Shown here in pieces: positions 1 through 7,547 of a stretch of DNA of 12,265 nucleotides. This DNA comes from Willaertia magna (Eukaryota > Heterolobosea > Eutetramitea > Acrasida > Naegleriidae), in NCBI GenBank assembly GCA_902984215.1, contig CADWAF010004446.1:1-12265 (forward strand), written 5' to 3'. The notes under the pieces are model-generated. The model was not told the origin of the DNA and searched no databases. It was given only the letters and a program-made list of their open reading frames with translations. The position numbers and the translations under genes are program-made. The number at the start of each line of letters is the position of its first letter. Position 1 is the first letter of the stretch.

Positions 1-55
1 AGAAGATTAATAGACTTGAAACGTTGGTCACCAAACAGCCGTTGAAATATTTTGT

Positions 56-457
56 ATGGTAAAACAATTTAAAGAAGCTGTTGGAGTTTACATTAAACAA
101 AAGAATTTCTCAGAGGCATTAGATCTTGCTAAACGAAAGCAACCTGAATTAGTTTCTTATGTACAAGAACAACACAAAAAGTTTTTACAAACAAGTCAAA
201 ATCCTAATGACTTATATCAAGCAGGAAATATTGCTGCAACAATTGAAGGATTTGGTGATAAGGGAGATTATGAAAAATGTTTAACTATTGCATTGAAACA
301 TGAAATTAATGACTTATTAACTAAATATTCAATTCAATATGTCAATTCTTTGGTAAAGGAACAACATGATTACATTAAAGCAATATCGGTATTAGAAAGA
401 TTTGGAGTACCAATTGCTTCTTGTGGAAATGTGACAAAAACCATACCTGTTCTGTAA
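56..457 (+). CDS. IFT172-like fragment (internal exon or gene remnant)
   Basis: The 133-residue reading resembles part of the C-terminal helical-repeat region of IFT172, the largest subunit of the intraflagellar transport complex B that moves cargo along cilia. Recognisable stretches, compared from memory with animal IFT172, are KEAV..YI (residues 6-13), A.....P..V.YV..QH..FL (24-44), AA.I.....KGDYEKC (60-75) and LL.KYSIQYVNSLV (87-100), ending in a G-x-P turn near 117-119. Similarity continues upstream of the ATG in the same frame to about base 23, so residue 1 is probably not the true start. Further upstream TGA (17-19), TAG (11-13) and TAA (8-10) close the frame. After about base 420 the resemblance fades and TAA follows at 455-457. 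The full protein is about 1700 residues, so this is either an exon or a truncated pseudogene. A GTAAAT at 454-459 could be a splice donor. Confidence 0.6.
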   Translation: MVKQFKEAVGVYIKQKNFSEALDLAKRKQPELVSYVQEQHKKFLQTSQNPNDLYQAGNIAATIEGFGDKGDYEKCLTIALKHEINDLLTKYSIQYVNSLVKEQHDYIKAISVLERFGVPIASCGNVTKTIPVL

Positions 458-602
458 ATGGTACATGTGTAGGTCTAAATTAATGGTTTTTAGGGATCAA
501 ATGGTTGTGGTGTTATCGGTTGTTTTAGTGTAAATAACTGTTCATCGCAGACAAAGTTCCATTTGGAATAGAGTTCAGTATAAAGATGAATATATACATG
601 TA
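458..602. other. Short spacer before the tRNA-like island
   Basis: This spacer between the IFT172-like fragment and the GC-rich island has no open frame that resembles a protein. A TATA-rich stretch at 581-599 lies just upstream of the tRNA-like head and could help Pol III initiation. That role is inferred from position only. Confidence 0.3.
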
Positions 603-838
603 TTCTAGACGCTATGGTGTAGTGGTCCCACGCGCGCGCGTGCGTTTCCATCAAGCCACAGAGAGTCTCCGGTTCGAATGCCGGCAAACACCCAACGACT
701 GACACCCACCTAGCGGCGAATTCGTAGTAGCTGCCGGGTACGTGATAGAGAAATACAGGGCCAGCTTAAAACGGCTCCCTCGGCGGGCGGTTGAGTTAGA
801 ACCTGCCCGTAATTTTAGTTTATTAATTAAACTTTTTT
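603..838 (+). repeat. tRNA-derived SINE-like element / Pol III unit
   Basis: This GC-rich island sits in very AT-rich flanks. It starts with a tRNA-like head: an A-box TGGTGTAGTGGT at 615-626, identical to that of common tRNA-Val genes, and a B-box-like GGTTCGAATGCC at 671-682, at normal Pol III spacing. It does not fold as a functional tRNA. The T-stem pairs only with an eight-base loop, and the anticodon-arm position holds the palindrome CACGCGCGCGCGTG (629-642). An unrelated body of about 120 bases follows, with a strong hairpin at 784-809 (CGGGC-GGTT against AACC-T-GCCCG). T-runs come at 813-816 and 833-838, the likely Pol III terminators. A tRNA head plus unrelated body is typical of SINEs. 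Exact ends are uncertain and no clear target-site duplication is visible. A single-copy Pol III ncRNA is the alternative. Confidence 0.5.
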
Positions 839-1277
839 AATAAAATATATAGCTGCAACTTTACAAGAAGTTTTATACTAATTGGTAAGAAGTTATAAAT
901 TATTTTAATAATTACAACTGTAAAAACTTAAAGTTTTGTAAAAGAAATAAGTATAATTTTTAAAAAATAAATCAAATATTATGGGCCTTTGAAAATGCAA
1001 ACATTAATTAATGGTTTAAGAAGTGATGCAAACAAATACTTTTTAAAATTTTATTTATAATTATATTTTTGTATTTGAACTTTGAATATTCATTTCTTTT
1101 TATATTTTTTAGATATTTCTATTTGAATTTATTTTGTTTACATTTTTGTATTTTAGATGTTGTAAAATTTTTAACTAGTCCAATTATATCATAAATGGAC
1201 TATGAATAAATAGTGTTATTGTATATAAACTCATTCTAAGTTATTTTATTAATTAACAATTAAAAAATTAACTTGAA
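839..1277. other. AT-rich upstream region of the endonuclease gene
   Basis: This leader is AT-rich, contains TATA-like runs and has no convincing coding frame. A 21-codon micro-ORF starts with ATG at 995 and ends at 1060, but nothing supports it as a gene. The segment probably holds the promoter and 5' leader of the endonuclease gene that begins at 1278. No specific regulatory site is recognisable. Confidence 0.35.
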
Positions 1278-4200
1278 ATGAAAAGATATAACACTACTAG
1301 CAAAAAAAGTAACAAATCAGATAATAACAAGAAGAATACAAAAAATTTAAATCCATCTAATAACGTTGTTTCAAACAACAGTAACAGTTTCACAGAATCT
1401 ACTCCTAGTTTCGTTGTAACAGAGGTTAATAAGGTGACTAGTTCAAGTACAGATGTAGGCAACTGGCAAGTTCCACAATTCGGGATGCTTCAGTCTCCTA
1501 GTGTAAGAAGTATGGATGCGTTTCGTCTCGAGTGTGTCAGAGCTACCAGTTCGCCTATTTTAAGCAGTAGTTCAGATTCTAACTATAGGTTAGATTCTAA
1601 AAGTGACTATCAAGATTATAACCCTAAGATCAAAGAGAAAAATAAAAGGCCTATTTCTAACTCAAAGAAAACTAATATTTCACCATTAAGAAAAGAAAAA
1701 AAGAGTTCTACTAATGACTGGTTAGATAAAAGTTTAAATATTGAACCAATTAAGGATAGTCAATTTAAGGTGCAAAATATTACATTAGACAATAATTTTG
1801 TAAAAGCTAACAATACAAATACTACTAAGAAAAATTCAAGTTTAAAAGAACCAGGATATATTAAGAGAGTTGTAAATGAAGCTTTAAAAGATTTAGGTCA
1901 AAAATCATCAGTTGCTGAAATTGTAGAAAAAGTACAGTCTAAACATTCAAATATAAGTTATGATTCTGTTAAGGGAAGTTTACTTAAATATTGTAATAAA
2001 ATTTTTTATAGACATGGTCATGGAATATATGATTTAGTTCCAAATAATGATAATATTATTAAGGTAAATATTAAAGAAAAATCAAGCTTTCATAAGAAAG
2101 GAGACTATAAGAAAATAATAGTAGAAAGTTTAAAAGATTTAAACGAACCTTCATCAATTACTAAAATAGTAGAAAAAGTACAATCTAAATATTTAGATAT
2201 TAGTTATGATTCTATTTCAGGATGTTTAAGAGCATATTGTAATAAAGTTTTTTATAGATATGATAAAGGTATATATGATTTAAAGCCTCCAAATAATGAT
2301 AAAGTAGTTAAAGTAAATATTAAAGAAAAACCAAGTTCTTATAAGAAAGGAGATTATAAGAAGATTGTAATTGAAGCTTTAAAAGATTTAAATAAGAAAT
2401 CATCAATTATTGAAATTGTAGAAAAAGTGCAGTCTAAATATTCAAATATTAGTTATGACTCTGTTTCACATTGTTTAAACAAATATAAAGATACTTTATT
2501 TAAAAATACTGAACATGGAATATATACATTATTAAATAAAAAAGATAATCATTTAAAAGATTTAAAAGATGACATTATTAATATTGATAATATTAATGAT
2601 GACAATAATGAAAATGATTTTAATTATATATTTTATGACGATAATGAAAATAAATATTTTATAGACCTACAATTATTTTGTAAAGAATATGAATTAAACC
2701 ACTTTACAATATGTGGACAGTTAAATACTAATAATTTTATATGCATTAATAATAAAGATACATGTTATTTACATAAAAATTATCCTTTTTTATCATTTTA
2801 CAATTTAGATATCAATAAAAGAAAAGAAATTGTTATAGAATATATTACAAATAAAATACCATATAAACAATTTAAAGAAGAATATAGTTTTGATAAACTT
2901 AATAATTTTTTATTTTTAATGAAATATTTTGATGATAAAGATATTAGTTTACTTACAAATAATAAATTTAAATATCCTGTATTTAAACGACAGGAAGTAC
3001 ATATTAAATATAATAATGACAATTTAATGAGTTTTATTGATAAAAATCAAAAGTTATTTATTAACTTTAATGATCAATTTGAGATAATTTCTATTGAAAA
3101 TATTTACAATAATTATTTTTTAAAAAATATACCTTTTAAAGTTCTAACTACAAATGGCTGGTATTTTGTACAAAATATAGAAAAAAAAACTGACAATATC
3201 AATTTAATAATAAAAATTAAAAAAAGTATTATGGGTTATTTACCTATTGATAACTGTGTTTTAGTGAGTTTACCATTATATTATGCGAAAAATAAGACTA
3301 AGAGTATTTGTTATACATTTATTAATGAATACCCATTTCTTAATTATAAATATGTAATTATAGATAATTTTAATAATTTAGATATAAAAAAAGAATTTTT
3401 TTTTATACATAATTCTATGAATGTATATGAAAAGTTTATAGGTTCAAATACATCTAAGAGTTATCATCCATTAATTCGATGTACTTTTAATAGTGATTAT
3501 ATTACCGATTTAGATAATAAATTAAAAGTTTTCAACAACAAGTACCATATAAACATAGATAGAGATGCTTTAATGTATCTTATAGGACTTTGGTTAGCAG
3601 ATGGCTGTCGTTATAGGCCTCAAATTTATTTAGGTATTGATGAATTAAATGTGATAAAATGGATATCTCAAATTTTTTGTGACACGCGTTTATTCATATT
3701 GTTAAGTCATATTACTGAAAAGAAAAAAGTTATTCCTGTTAATTTTGATACGATTGATAAAATTTTAAAATACAGAGCTAACTATGTGAATTATAATAAG
3801 TTAGATGAAAATCAAAAGTCTGTATACATTTTTGGTCGTGGAAATGACCTTTTAAGATTTGAATGTGAAATTAAAATTCAACAGGAACGTAAAAGAAAGT
3901 TTTATTATTATGGTGAACTAGTATGTAAATACATTGATTTAGGATTTATTAAATCAATGTTTACTGTATTTTCTCCATTGTTAAAACATTTATTTAATGA
4001 TATTGGCATTATATTTGGTAGTCACAAAAAGATTATTCCAAAATTTTTATATAATCTATGCCAAAGTGATGCCTTGCAATTTATAGCAGGTGCTGTGGAT
4101 GGAGATGGTCATTTAGAGCGTGGTAATGGTCATTTAGAGCATAGTGATAGTATTGGTAGTTATTCTTTCACTCAAAGTTTAGTTAATGAGCATATTTTTA

Positions 4201-4538
4201 ACGTTGTATGGTTAAATACTGTTGTTTGTGGATTTCATCCAACTTTTTCTACAGGTCCTACAGAAAAGGGTGATGACCAACAAACTTTAGAATTTTCAAA
4301 TAAGATACCTTGCAAGATTGATAAAAAGGTTAAGGATGTAGAAGTGGATTTTGGTGATAAGCAATTTAAAGACAGTTTTAGACTTTTAAAACAAAGAGAA
4401 GAACTGAAAAGTGACTTTTATTCTATTTCTTTGGAAGATATTCCAGATAATACATACATTAAAACAACAACAGGATATACATTTCCTAGTCATTACAGTA
4501 AAGTTCCTAAACAGGTTTTTTTTGATAGTACAAAGTAA
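1278..4538 (+). CDS. Freestanding LAGLIDADG homing endonuclease, VMA-intein/HO-like, with three N-terminal winged-helix-like repeats
   Basis: The 1086-residue protein begins at ATG 1278. Residues 1-190 are Ser/Asn/Lys-rich and look disordered. Residues 193-253, 275-335 and 358-418 are three near-identical 61-residue repeats resembling the HARE-HTH winged helix, each ending GIY-D/T-L. After an acidic linker (about 425-450) comes a poorly conserved region that may be a degraded Hint (protein-splicing) half; FKVLTTNGW at 620-628 is reminiscent of it. The endonuclease core has motif 1 YLIGLWLADG (767-776, acidic D775) followed by an RP, and motif 2 FIAGAVDGDG (935-944, D943). Between them, IPKFL at 920-924 matches the yeast VMA intein pattern. 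Near the end REELKSDFYSISL and the final SHY echo the intein C-terminal blocks, but the His-Asn-Cys splice junction is absent. It is probably a DNA double-strand endonuclease that cannot splice, either a mobile homing gene or a domesticated one. Yeast HO and WHO are the nearest known analogues. Nuclease activity is inferred from the two retained acidic residues. Confidence 0.85.
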   Translation: MKRYNTTSKKSNKSDNNKKNTKNLNPSNNVVSNNSNSFTESTPSFVVTEVNKVTSSSTDVGNWQVPQFGMLQSPSVRSMDAFRLECVRATSSPILSSSSDSNYRLDSKSDYQDYNPKIKEKNKRPISNSKKTNISPLRKEKKSSTNDWLDKSLNIEPIKDSQFKVQNITLDNNFVKANNTNTTKKNSSLKEPGYIKRVVNEALKDLGQKSSVAEIVEKVQSKHSNISYDSVKGSLLKYCNKIFYRHGHGIYDLVPNNDNIIKVNIKEKSSFHKKGDYKKIIVESLKDLNEPSSITKIVEKVQSKYLDISYDSISGCLRAYCNKVFYRYDKGIYDLKPPNNDKVVKVNIKEKPSSYKKGDYKKIVIEALKDLNKKSSIIEIVEKVQSKYSNISYDSVSHCLNKYKDTLFKNTEHGIYTLLNKKDNHLKDLKDDIINIDNINDDNNENDFNYIFYDDNENKYFIDLQLFCKEYELNHFTICGQLNTNNFICINNKDTCYLHKNYPFLSFYNLDINKRKEIVIEYITNKIPYKQFKEEYSFDKLNNFLFLMKYFDDKDISLLTNNKFKYPVFKRQEVHIKYNNDNLMSFIDKNQKLFINFNDQFEIISIENIYNNYFLKNIPFKVLTTNGWYFVQNIEKKTDNINLIIKIKKSIMGYLPIDNCVLVSLPLYYAKNKTKSICYTFINEYPFLNYKYVIIDNFNNLDIKKEFFFIHNSMNVYEKFIGSNTSKSYHPLIRCTFNSDYITDLDNKLKVFNNKYHINIDRDALMYLIGLWLADGCRYRPQIYLGIDELNVIKWISQIFCDTRLFILLSHITEKKKVIPVNFDTIDKILKYRANYVNYNKLDENQKSVYIFGRGNDLLRFECEIKIQQERKRKFYYYGELVCKYIDLGFIKSMFTVFSPLLKHLFNDIGIIFGSHKKIIPKFLYNLCQSDALQFIAGAVDGDGHLERGNGHLEHSDSIGSYSFTQSLVNEHIFNVVWLNTVVCGFHPTFSTGPTEKGDDQQTLEFSNKIPCKIDKKVKDVEVDFGDKQFKDSFRLLKQREELKSDFYSISLEDIPDNTYIKTTTGYTFPSHYSKVPKQVFFDSTK
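1854..2531 (+). repeat. Three tandem 61-codon winged-helix repeats inside the endonuclease gene
   Basis: Units lie at 1854-2036, 2100-2282 and 2349-2531, with a period of 82-83 codons. Each encodes G-x-Y-K-x-I/V, then a helix with LKDL, a second helix IVEKVQSK, then ISYDS, a third helix, and a wing ending GIYDL (GIYTL in the third). The linkers after units 1 and 2 are also alike (KVNIKEK), so the linker was duplicated along with the domain. The fold resembles the HARE-HTH/H15-type winged helix by pattern only. DNA binding is inferred. Confidence 0.75.
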
Positions 4539-4585
4539 GATTTAATTGATGCTATTAAATAATTATATTTTTTAATTTTTTCCAG
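4535..4585 (+). other. Candidate 51-base spliceosomal intron overlapping the endonuclease stop
   Basis: GTAAGA at 4535-4540 is a good donor and overlaps the TAA stop. A long T-rich tract runs into TTTTTCCAG, with the acceptor AG at 4584-4585. Removing it would replace the last Lys and stop with a short tail (N-I-I-Q-D-L-Q-F-L) and a new TAA. Only the splice signals support it, so the unspliced ORF end remains the default. Confidence 0.3.
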
Positions 4586-4699
4586 TATTATACAGGATTT
4601 ACAATTTTTATAAATGCTCATCAATGGGCATTTTACATTAGTTCAGGTGCTACTGTTGGTATTAGTTTATTAAGAATTATTAAGACAGACAATTTGTAG
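4586..4699 (+). other. Candidate terminal exon, unrecognised
   Basis: Directly after the strong acceptor, one frame stays open for 37 codons to TAG at 4697-4699. It encodes a hydrophobic, membrane-like peptide containing HQWAFYISSGATVGISLLRI. The frame is not the one reached by the 4535 donor from the endonuclease ORF, so it would need another upstream exon, which I cannot find. It may be a gene remnant or chance. The product is not recognised. Confidence 0.2.
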
Positions 4700-4881
4700 T
4701 TCCATGTCGATCTGCCACCTTCAGTCATCATTACAACTTGATTTCCACCATAATAAAAACCTAATGCAACTATACCCCAACCCTATTTACCAATTTTAAA
4801 CCCGCCATGATGATGATGATGAAGAGGATGTTGGTAATAAATTGTAAATATACAATTCCGATAGAACGCACACAACATCAT
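4633..4881 (-). pseudogene. Candidate decayed ORF with an internal TAG
   Basis: On the minus strand, ATG-ATG at 4881-4876 opens a frame that runs to TAG (4785-4783) and, read through, to TAA (4635-4633), 83 codons in all. The first part is hydrophobic and then has five His codons from a CAT microsatellite (4807-4821), followed by GGFKIGK and the TAG. After the stop the same frame continues GWGIVALGFYYGGNQ and VVMMTEGGRSTW. The Gly/Trp-rich, less AT-biased codons look like decayed coding sequence. A single change from TGG to TAG would explain the break. No family is recognised, and it overlaps the candidate plus-strand exon, so at most one is likely real. Confidence 0.3.
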
Positions 4882-4942
4882 TACAAAACAACACAGTAAG
4901 TTAATGATTATCAAACCATTTTTAAATGAAATAATAACGTAA

Positions 4943-5016
4943 GCAGCGGTAGATCAGTTGGTTAGATCGTAAGCCTAACACGCTTAAGGTCACGAGTTCA
5001 AGCCTCGTTCGCTGTA
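4943..5016 (+). tRNA. tRNA-Val (AAC)
   Basis: The cloverleaf is complete and has no intron. The acceptor stem GCAGCGG pairs with TCGCTGT through two G-U pairs. The D-stem is GATC/GATC. The anticodon stem TAAGC/GCTTA encloses the loop CTAACAC, with anticodon AAC at 4977-4979. The variable loop is AGGTC. The T-stem ACGAG/CTCGT encloses TTCAAGC. The discriminator is A at 5016. No CCA is encoded, as expected for a eukaryotic nuclear tRNA gene. It reads GTT and, after A-to-I editing, GTC valine codons. Confidence 0.93.
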
Positions 5017-5019
5017 TCC

Positions 5020-5023
5020 TTTT
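5020..5023 (+). terminator. Pol III T-run after tRNA-Val
   Basis: TTTT begins four bases after the tRNA-Val discriminator base, the usual position of an RNA polymerase III terminator. Confidence 0.6.
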
Positions 5024-5692
5024 ATTGCGAAATATCAAACGAATTTTTGGAGATGTTAATTGTTGGTGTTTAATTTTTGTACTACAATAGACAGTGTTTA
5101 ATCGAAAACAAAAATTCGCTTAGTATTTTACAATTGCTTAATTGCTCTATTTTAAATAAATTTTTTACTAATTCTCCCTCAATATTCTATTTTGTGATAC
5201 AATTAAACTTTACTTTTGTATTTTAACAGTTTTTATTAGCCTGTTATCACAGTGATAATGAAAAATTTAAATAAAAATTCATTATTTTGAAAAGTTTTAT
5301 CCATACAAACAAAATAACATCTTCATTAAATCTATTTTTATTAATGCTTATAATTGGGAAATTTTCTATCTTTATTTTCTTTCATTTATTTTAGCAACTA
5401 AGTAATTGTTTATAAATTTATCCACTTTGATTTAATTTTAATGAACTCTTTTTTATGTATGTAACCACATATTCTTCATTCTTTATCTAAGATTTGCTTT
5501 TTTAATAAACTGACACTCTATATTTCATCACTTTTATTAACAGTGAGTAATTCATTACTTTTGTGTTTTTGAAATAAATAAATATAACAACGATCAAAAA
5601 TCAAAAATCAATCAGGGTTTGTACTCATTATTCTTGTCTTGAATTCCATCCAAAGTATATAGCTTTCAAATTAATAACATGGAAAGATCTCT

Positions 5693-5765
5693 CTGTTGTT
5701 AAAAATTAATTGACCCTATGAAATATCTTTTCATAAGTTCTACTTCAATTAATTTTTAACAACAG
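5693..5765. repeat. Perfect 21-base inverted repeat, nested hairpin
   Basis: Arms 5693-5713 and 5745-5765 are exact reverse complements, beginning CTGTTG and ending CAACAG. The 31-base loop contains a second stem, TATGAAA against TTTCATA. The whole 73 bases fold as one long stem with an inner hairpin. It could be a tiny MITE-like footprint, a small-RNA precursor or a cruciform-forming site. No target-site duplication is evident. Confidence 0.7.
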
Positions 5766-6060
5766 ACGTAAAAAAATTAATTTTTAAAAATTAGGAGCTG
5801 TACTAATTAAAAGTGTTTTATGTTCTGTTATTGTCTTTTAAATGACGATTATAGAATTCTTTATGGTAGCAAGCAGTTTCAAATATCTAATCAGTACCTA
5901 CGTTTAAACGATAAATATTTAAAATAATAACTTAGTGAGTAAACGATCAATTTTAGTGTAACAATAAAGTACATTTAAAAGAAAATCAGCAGTAGAATTT
6001 TTGTCATATATAATATAGTTATTATATTTTGTTAAATATATAGCTAAATGAAAAGGGTAT

Positions 6061-6119
6061 TACGATTGCTCTGTAAGTCGCAAAACTTAATGTCATTCAT
6101 ATTTTACAGAGCAATCGTA
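6061..6119. repeat. Perfect 16-base inverted repeat
   Basis: Arms 6061-6076 (TACGATTGCTCTGTAA) and 6104-6119 are exact reverse complements around a 27-base loop. The arms are richer in G+C than their surroundings, which makes chance unlikely in this composition. Its function is unknown. A hairpin small-RNA precursor or a remnant of a small inverted-repeat element is possible. Confidence 0.65.
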
Positions 6120-7299
6120 TTAGGCATAAAAATAAAATTTTAAAAAGTATCAAAATATAACAACAATAATCTAAAAAGACTGTTGTATAAAATTTTTATT
6201 ATATTATTTTTATTTTTAATTTTTATTAATTTATTATGTGATAAACATAAATAAGTGTAAATAATATATAATTTATATTTGATACTGTTTAGTTATTAAT
6301 TAGTTGATTACAGTTTTAATCAATTACTCAATGTATATGTAACTCAAAATACTGTAATTTAATAATATAATTGAACATAAATTAATAACCAACATTTACA
6401 TCTTGTATTCAAAATAAAATTCCTTTCTTCCGAACTAATATTTGTTTTGAAAAATGTAAAATTAAAGAATTATAACGTAAAGAAATGTTTTAAAAGAAAA
6501 CGCATTTATATTATAAAAATGAAATTTTATTTACTTTGGCTTTATTTATATGTTTGTTTATACTTATTATTAAATAAACTAGGATATTTAAAACACAGTA
6601 GCAGAAATTTAAGAACCTTTTAAATAATAACAATATTTAATCTTTTTAAAACTAGTTTCAAAATAACATACCATAGTTATTTTTCTTTTAAATTCAAAAT
6701 AATAGAATCATACTAAAAAAGAAAACATAATGTTTTAAATCTGGTCGCAGTGTTTAGTTTTGATTTTAATGTTTAAATATATTTGTAAGTAAATTTTCTA
6801 ATAAAAAATTGTGTTCAAACATAAAAAAGATTATATTGAAATATTGTATTTAAAAATGAAAGTTTAAAATAATTTTGTATTTAACAATACTTTTTAAGTT
6901 CATCGTTAAACTTTATTAATTAACATTTTTTAAATTAATGAAAGAAGTAAATTGAAGTAATAAAAAATTCTAAAAAATTAGTTTGTTCAAATAATAATTT
7001 TAATTAAATATCCTTTTATACAAGATTATTAGCAATTTTTAAAAAAATTTATAATATTAAATAAACTTAAGTTATATCTAAATTAAGATCTTAATTTAAA
7101 AATAAAATAAAAAATATATTTGAGATAGCTTTTTTAAATTGTAATTTTGATTATTTTTTAAATAAAATTGAATAAATTTTTTTAATAAAAAAGTTACTAT
7201 TTTATATATTTTTTTATAAATAAACACTTAATAAACACAATATTATTATAAAAATAAATATAATAACTAATGAATTGTGACAACTTCTTTTATAGTATT

Positions 7300-7317
7300 T
7301 ATTGTAAATTTACAATA
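7300..7317. repeat. 18-base perfect palindrome
   Basis: TATTGTAAATTTACAATA is a perfect palindrome about 50 bases beyond the 3' end of tRNA-Phe. In so AT-rich a stretch it may be chance. It could also be a dimeric protein site. Confidence 0.35.
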
Positions 7318-7361
7318 TTTTTAAATGTGATCCTTAAGATAATGCGTATCATTTAATAATT

Positions 7362-7365
7362 AAAA
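7362..7365 (-). terminator. Pol III T-run after tRNA-Phe
   Basis: On the minus strand TTTT follows the tRNA-Phe 3' end by four bases, as expected for an RNA polymerase III terminator. Confidence 0.6.
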
Positions 7366-7369
7366 GCTC

Positions 7370-7442
7370 TGCCCGCTGCCAGGATCGAACTAGCGACCTT
7401 AAGATCTTCAGTCTCACGCTCTACCAACTGAGCTAAGCGGGC
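7370..7442 (-). tRNA. tRNA-Phe (GAA)
   Basis: Read on the minus strand, the cloverleaf is complete and has no intron. The acceptor GCCCGCT/AGCGGGC pairs perfectly. The D-stem is GCTC/GAGC. The anticodon stem TGAGA/TCTTA has one G-U pair and encloses the loop CTGAAGA, with anticodon GAA at 7409-7407. The variable loop is AGGTC. The T-stem GCTAG/CTGGC, with one G-U pair, encloses TTCGATC. The discriminator is A at 7370. There is no encoded CCA, and the standard A and B boxes are present. Confidence 0.95.
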
Positions 7443-7547
7443 TGTTGATCTCTTGAAATTGGAAAAAATATAATTACTTTTTTAGCAAAATGCTGCTGGG
7501 GTGTTTTATTGGTATGTATTGTTGTAACAAAAAAAATAATGGATGTA

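Larger units (their letters stand above)
5024..7361. other. Gene-poor AT-rich region
   Basis: This 2.3 kb between the two tRNA genes has no open frame with protein-like composition on either strand. It contains many T- and A-runs and short palindromes, for example TTATCAC-A-GTGATAA at 5244-5258 and an 18-base perfect palindrome at 7300-7317. Two long perfect hairpins (5693-5765 and 6061-6119) stand out. I see no transposase, rRNA or further tRNA in it. Confidence 0.6.

Noticed and set aside
603..690. Functional tRNA at the GC-rich island
   Set aside because: The T-stem is imperfect, no acceptor stem pairs, and no anticodon arm is present.
490..705. Minus-strand 71-codon ORF
   Set aside because: It runs through the tRNA-like GC-rich island and its peptide has no family-like features. 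The A/B boxes and hairpins explain the sequence better.
1268..1462. Minus-strand ORF opposite the endonuclease N-terminus
   Set aside because: It is a Leu/Phe-rich shadow of the Asn/Lys/Ser-rich coding strand.
2798..3022. Minus-strand ORF inside the endonuclease gene
   Set aside because: It is a Leu/Ser-rich shadow of the AT-rich coding frame.
1278..4538. Organellar intron endonuclease or mitochondrial origin
   Set aside because: The long nuclear-type disordered N-terminus, the neighbouring tRNAs with Pol III terminators and the surrounding nuclear-type genes argue against it.
5024..7361. CRISPR-like or tandem repeat array
   Set aside because: There are no regularly spaced direct repeats, only AT-rich runs and isolated inverted repeats.
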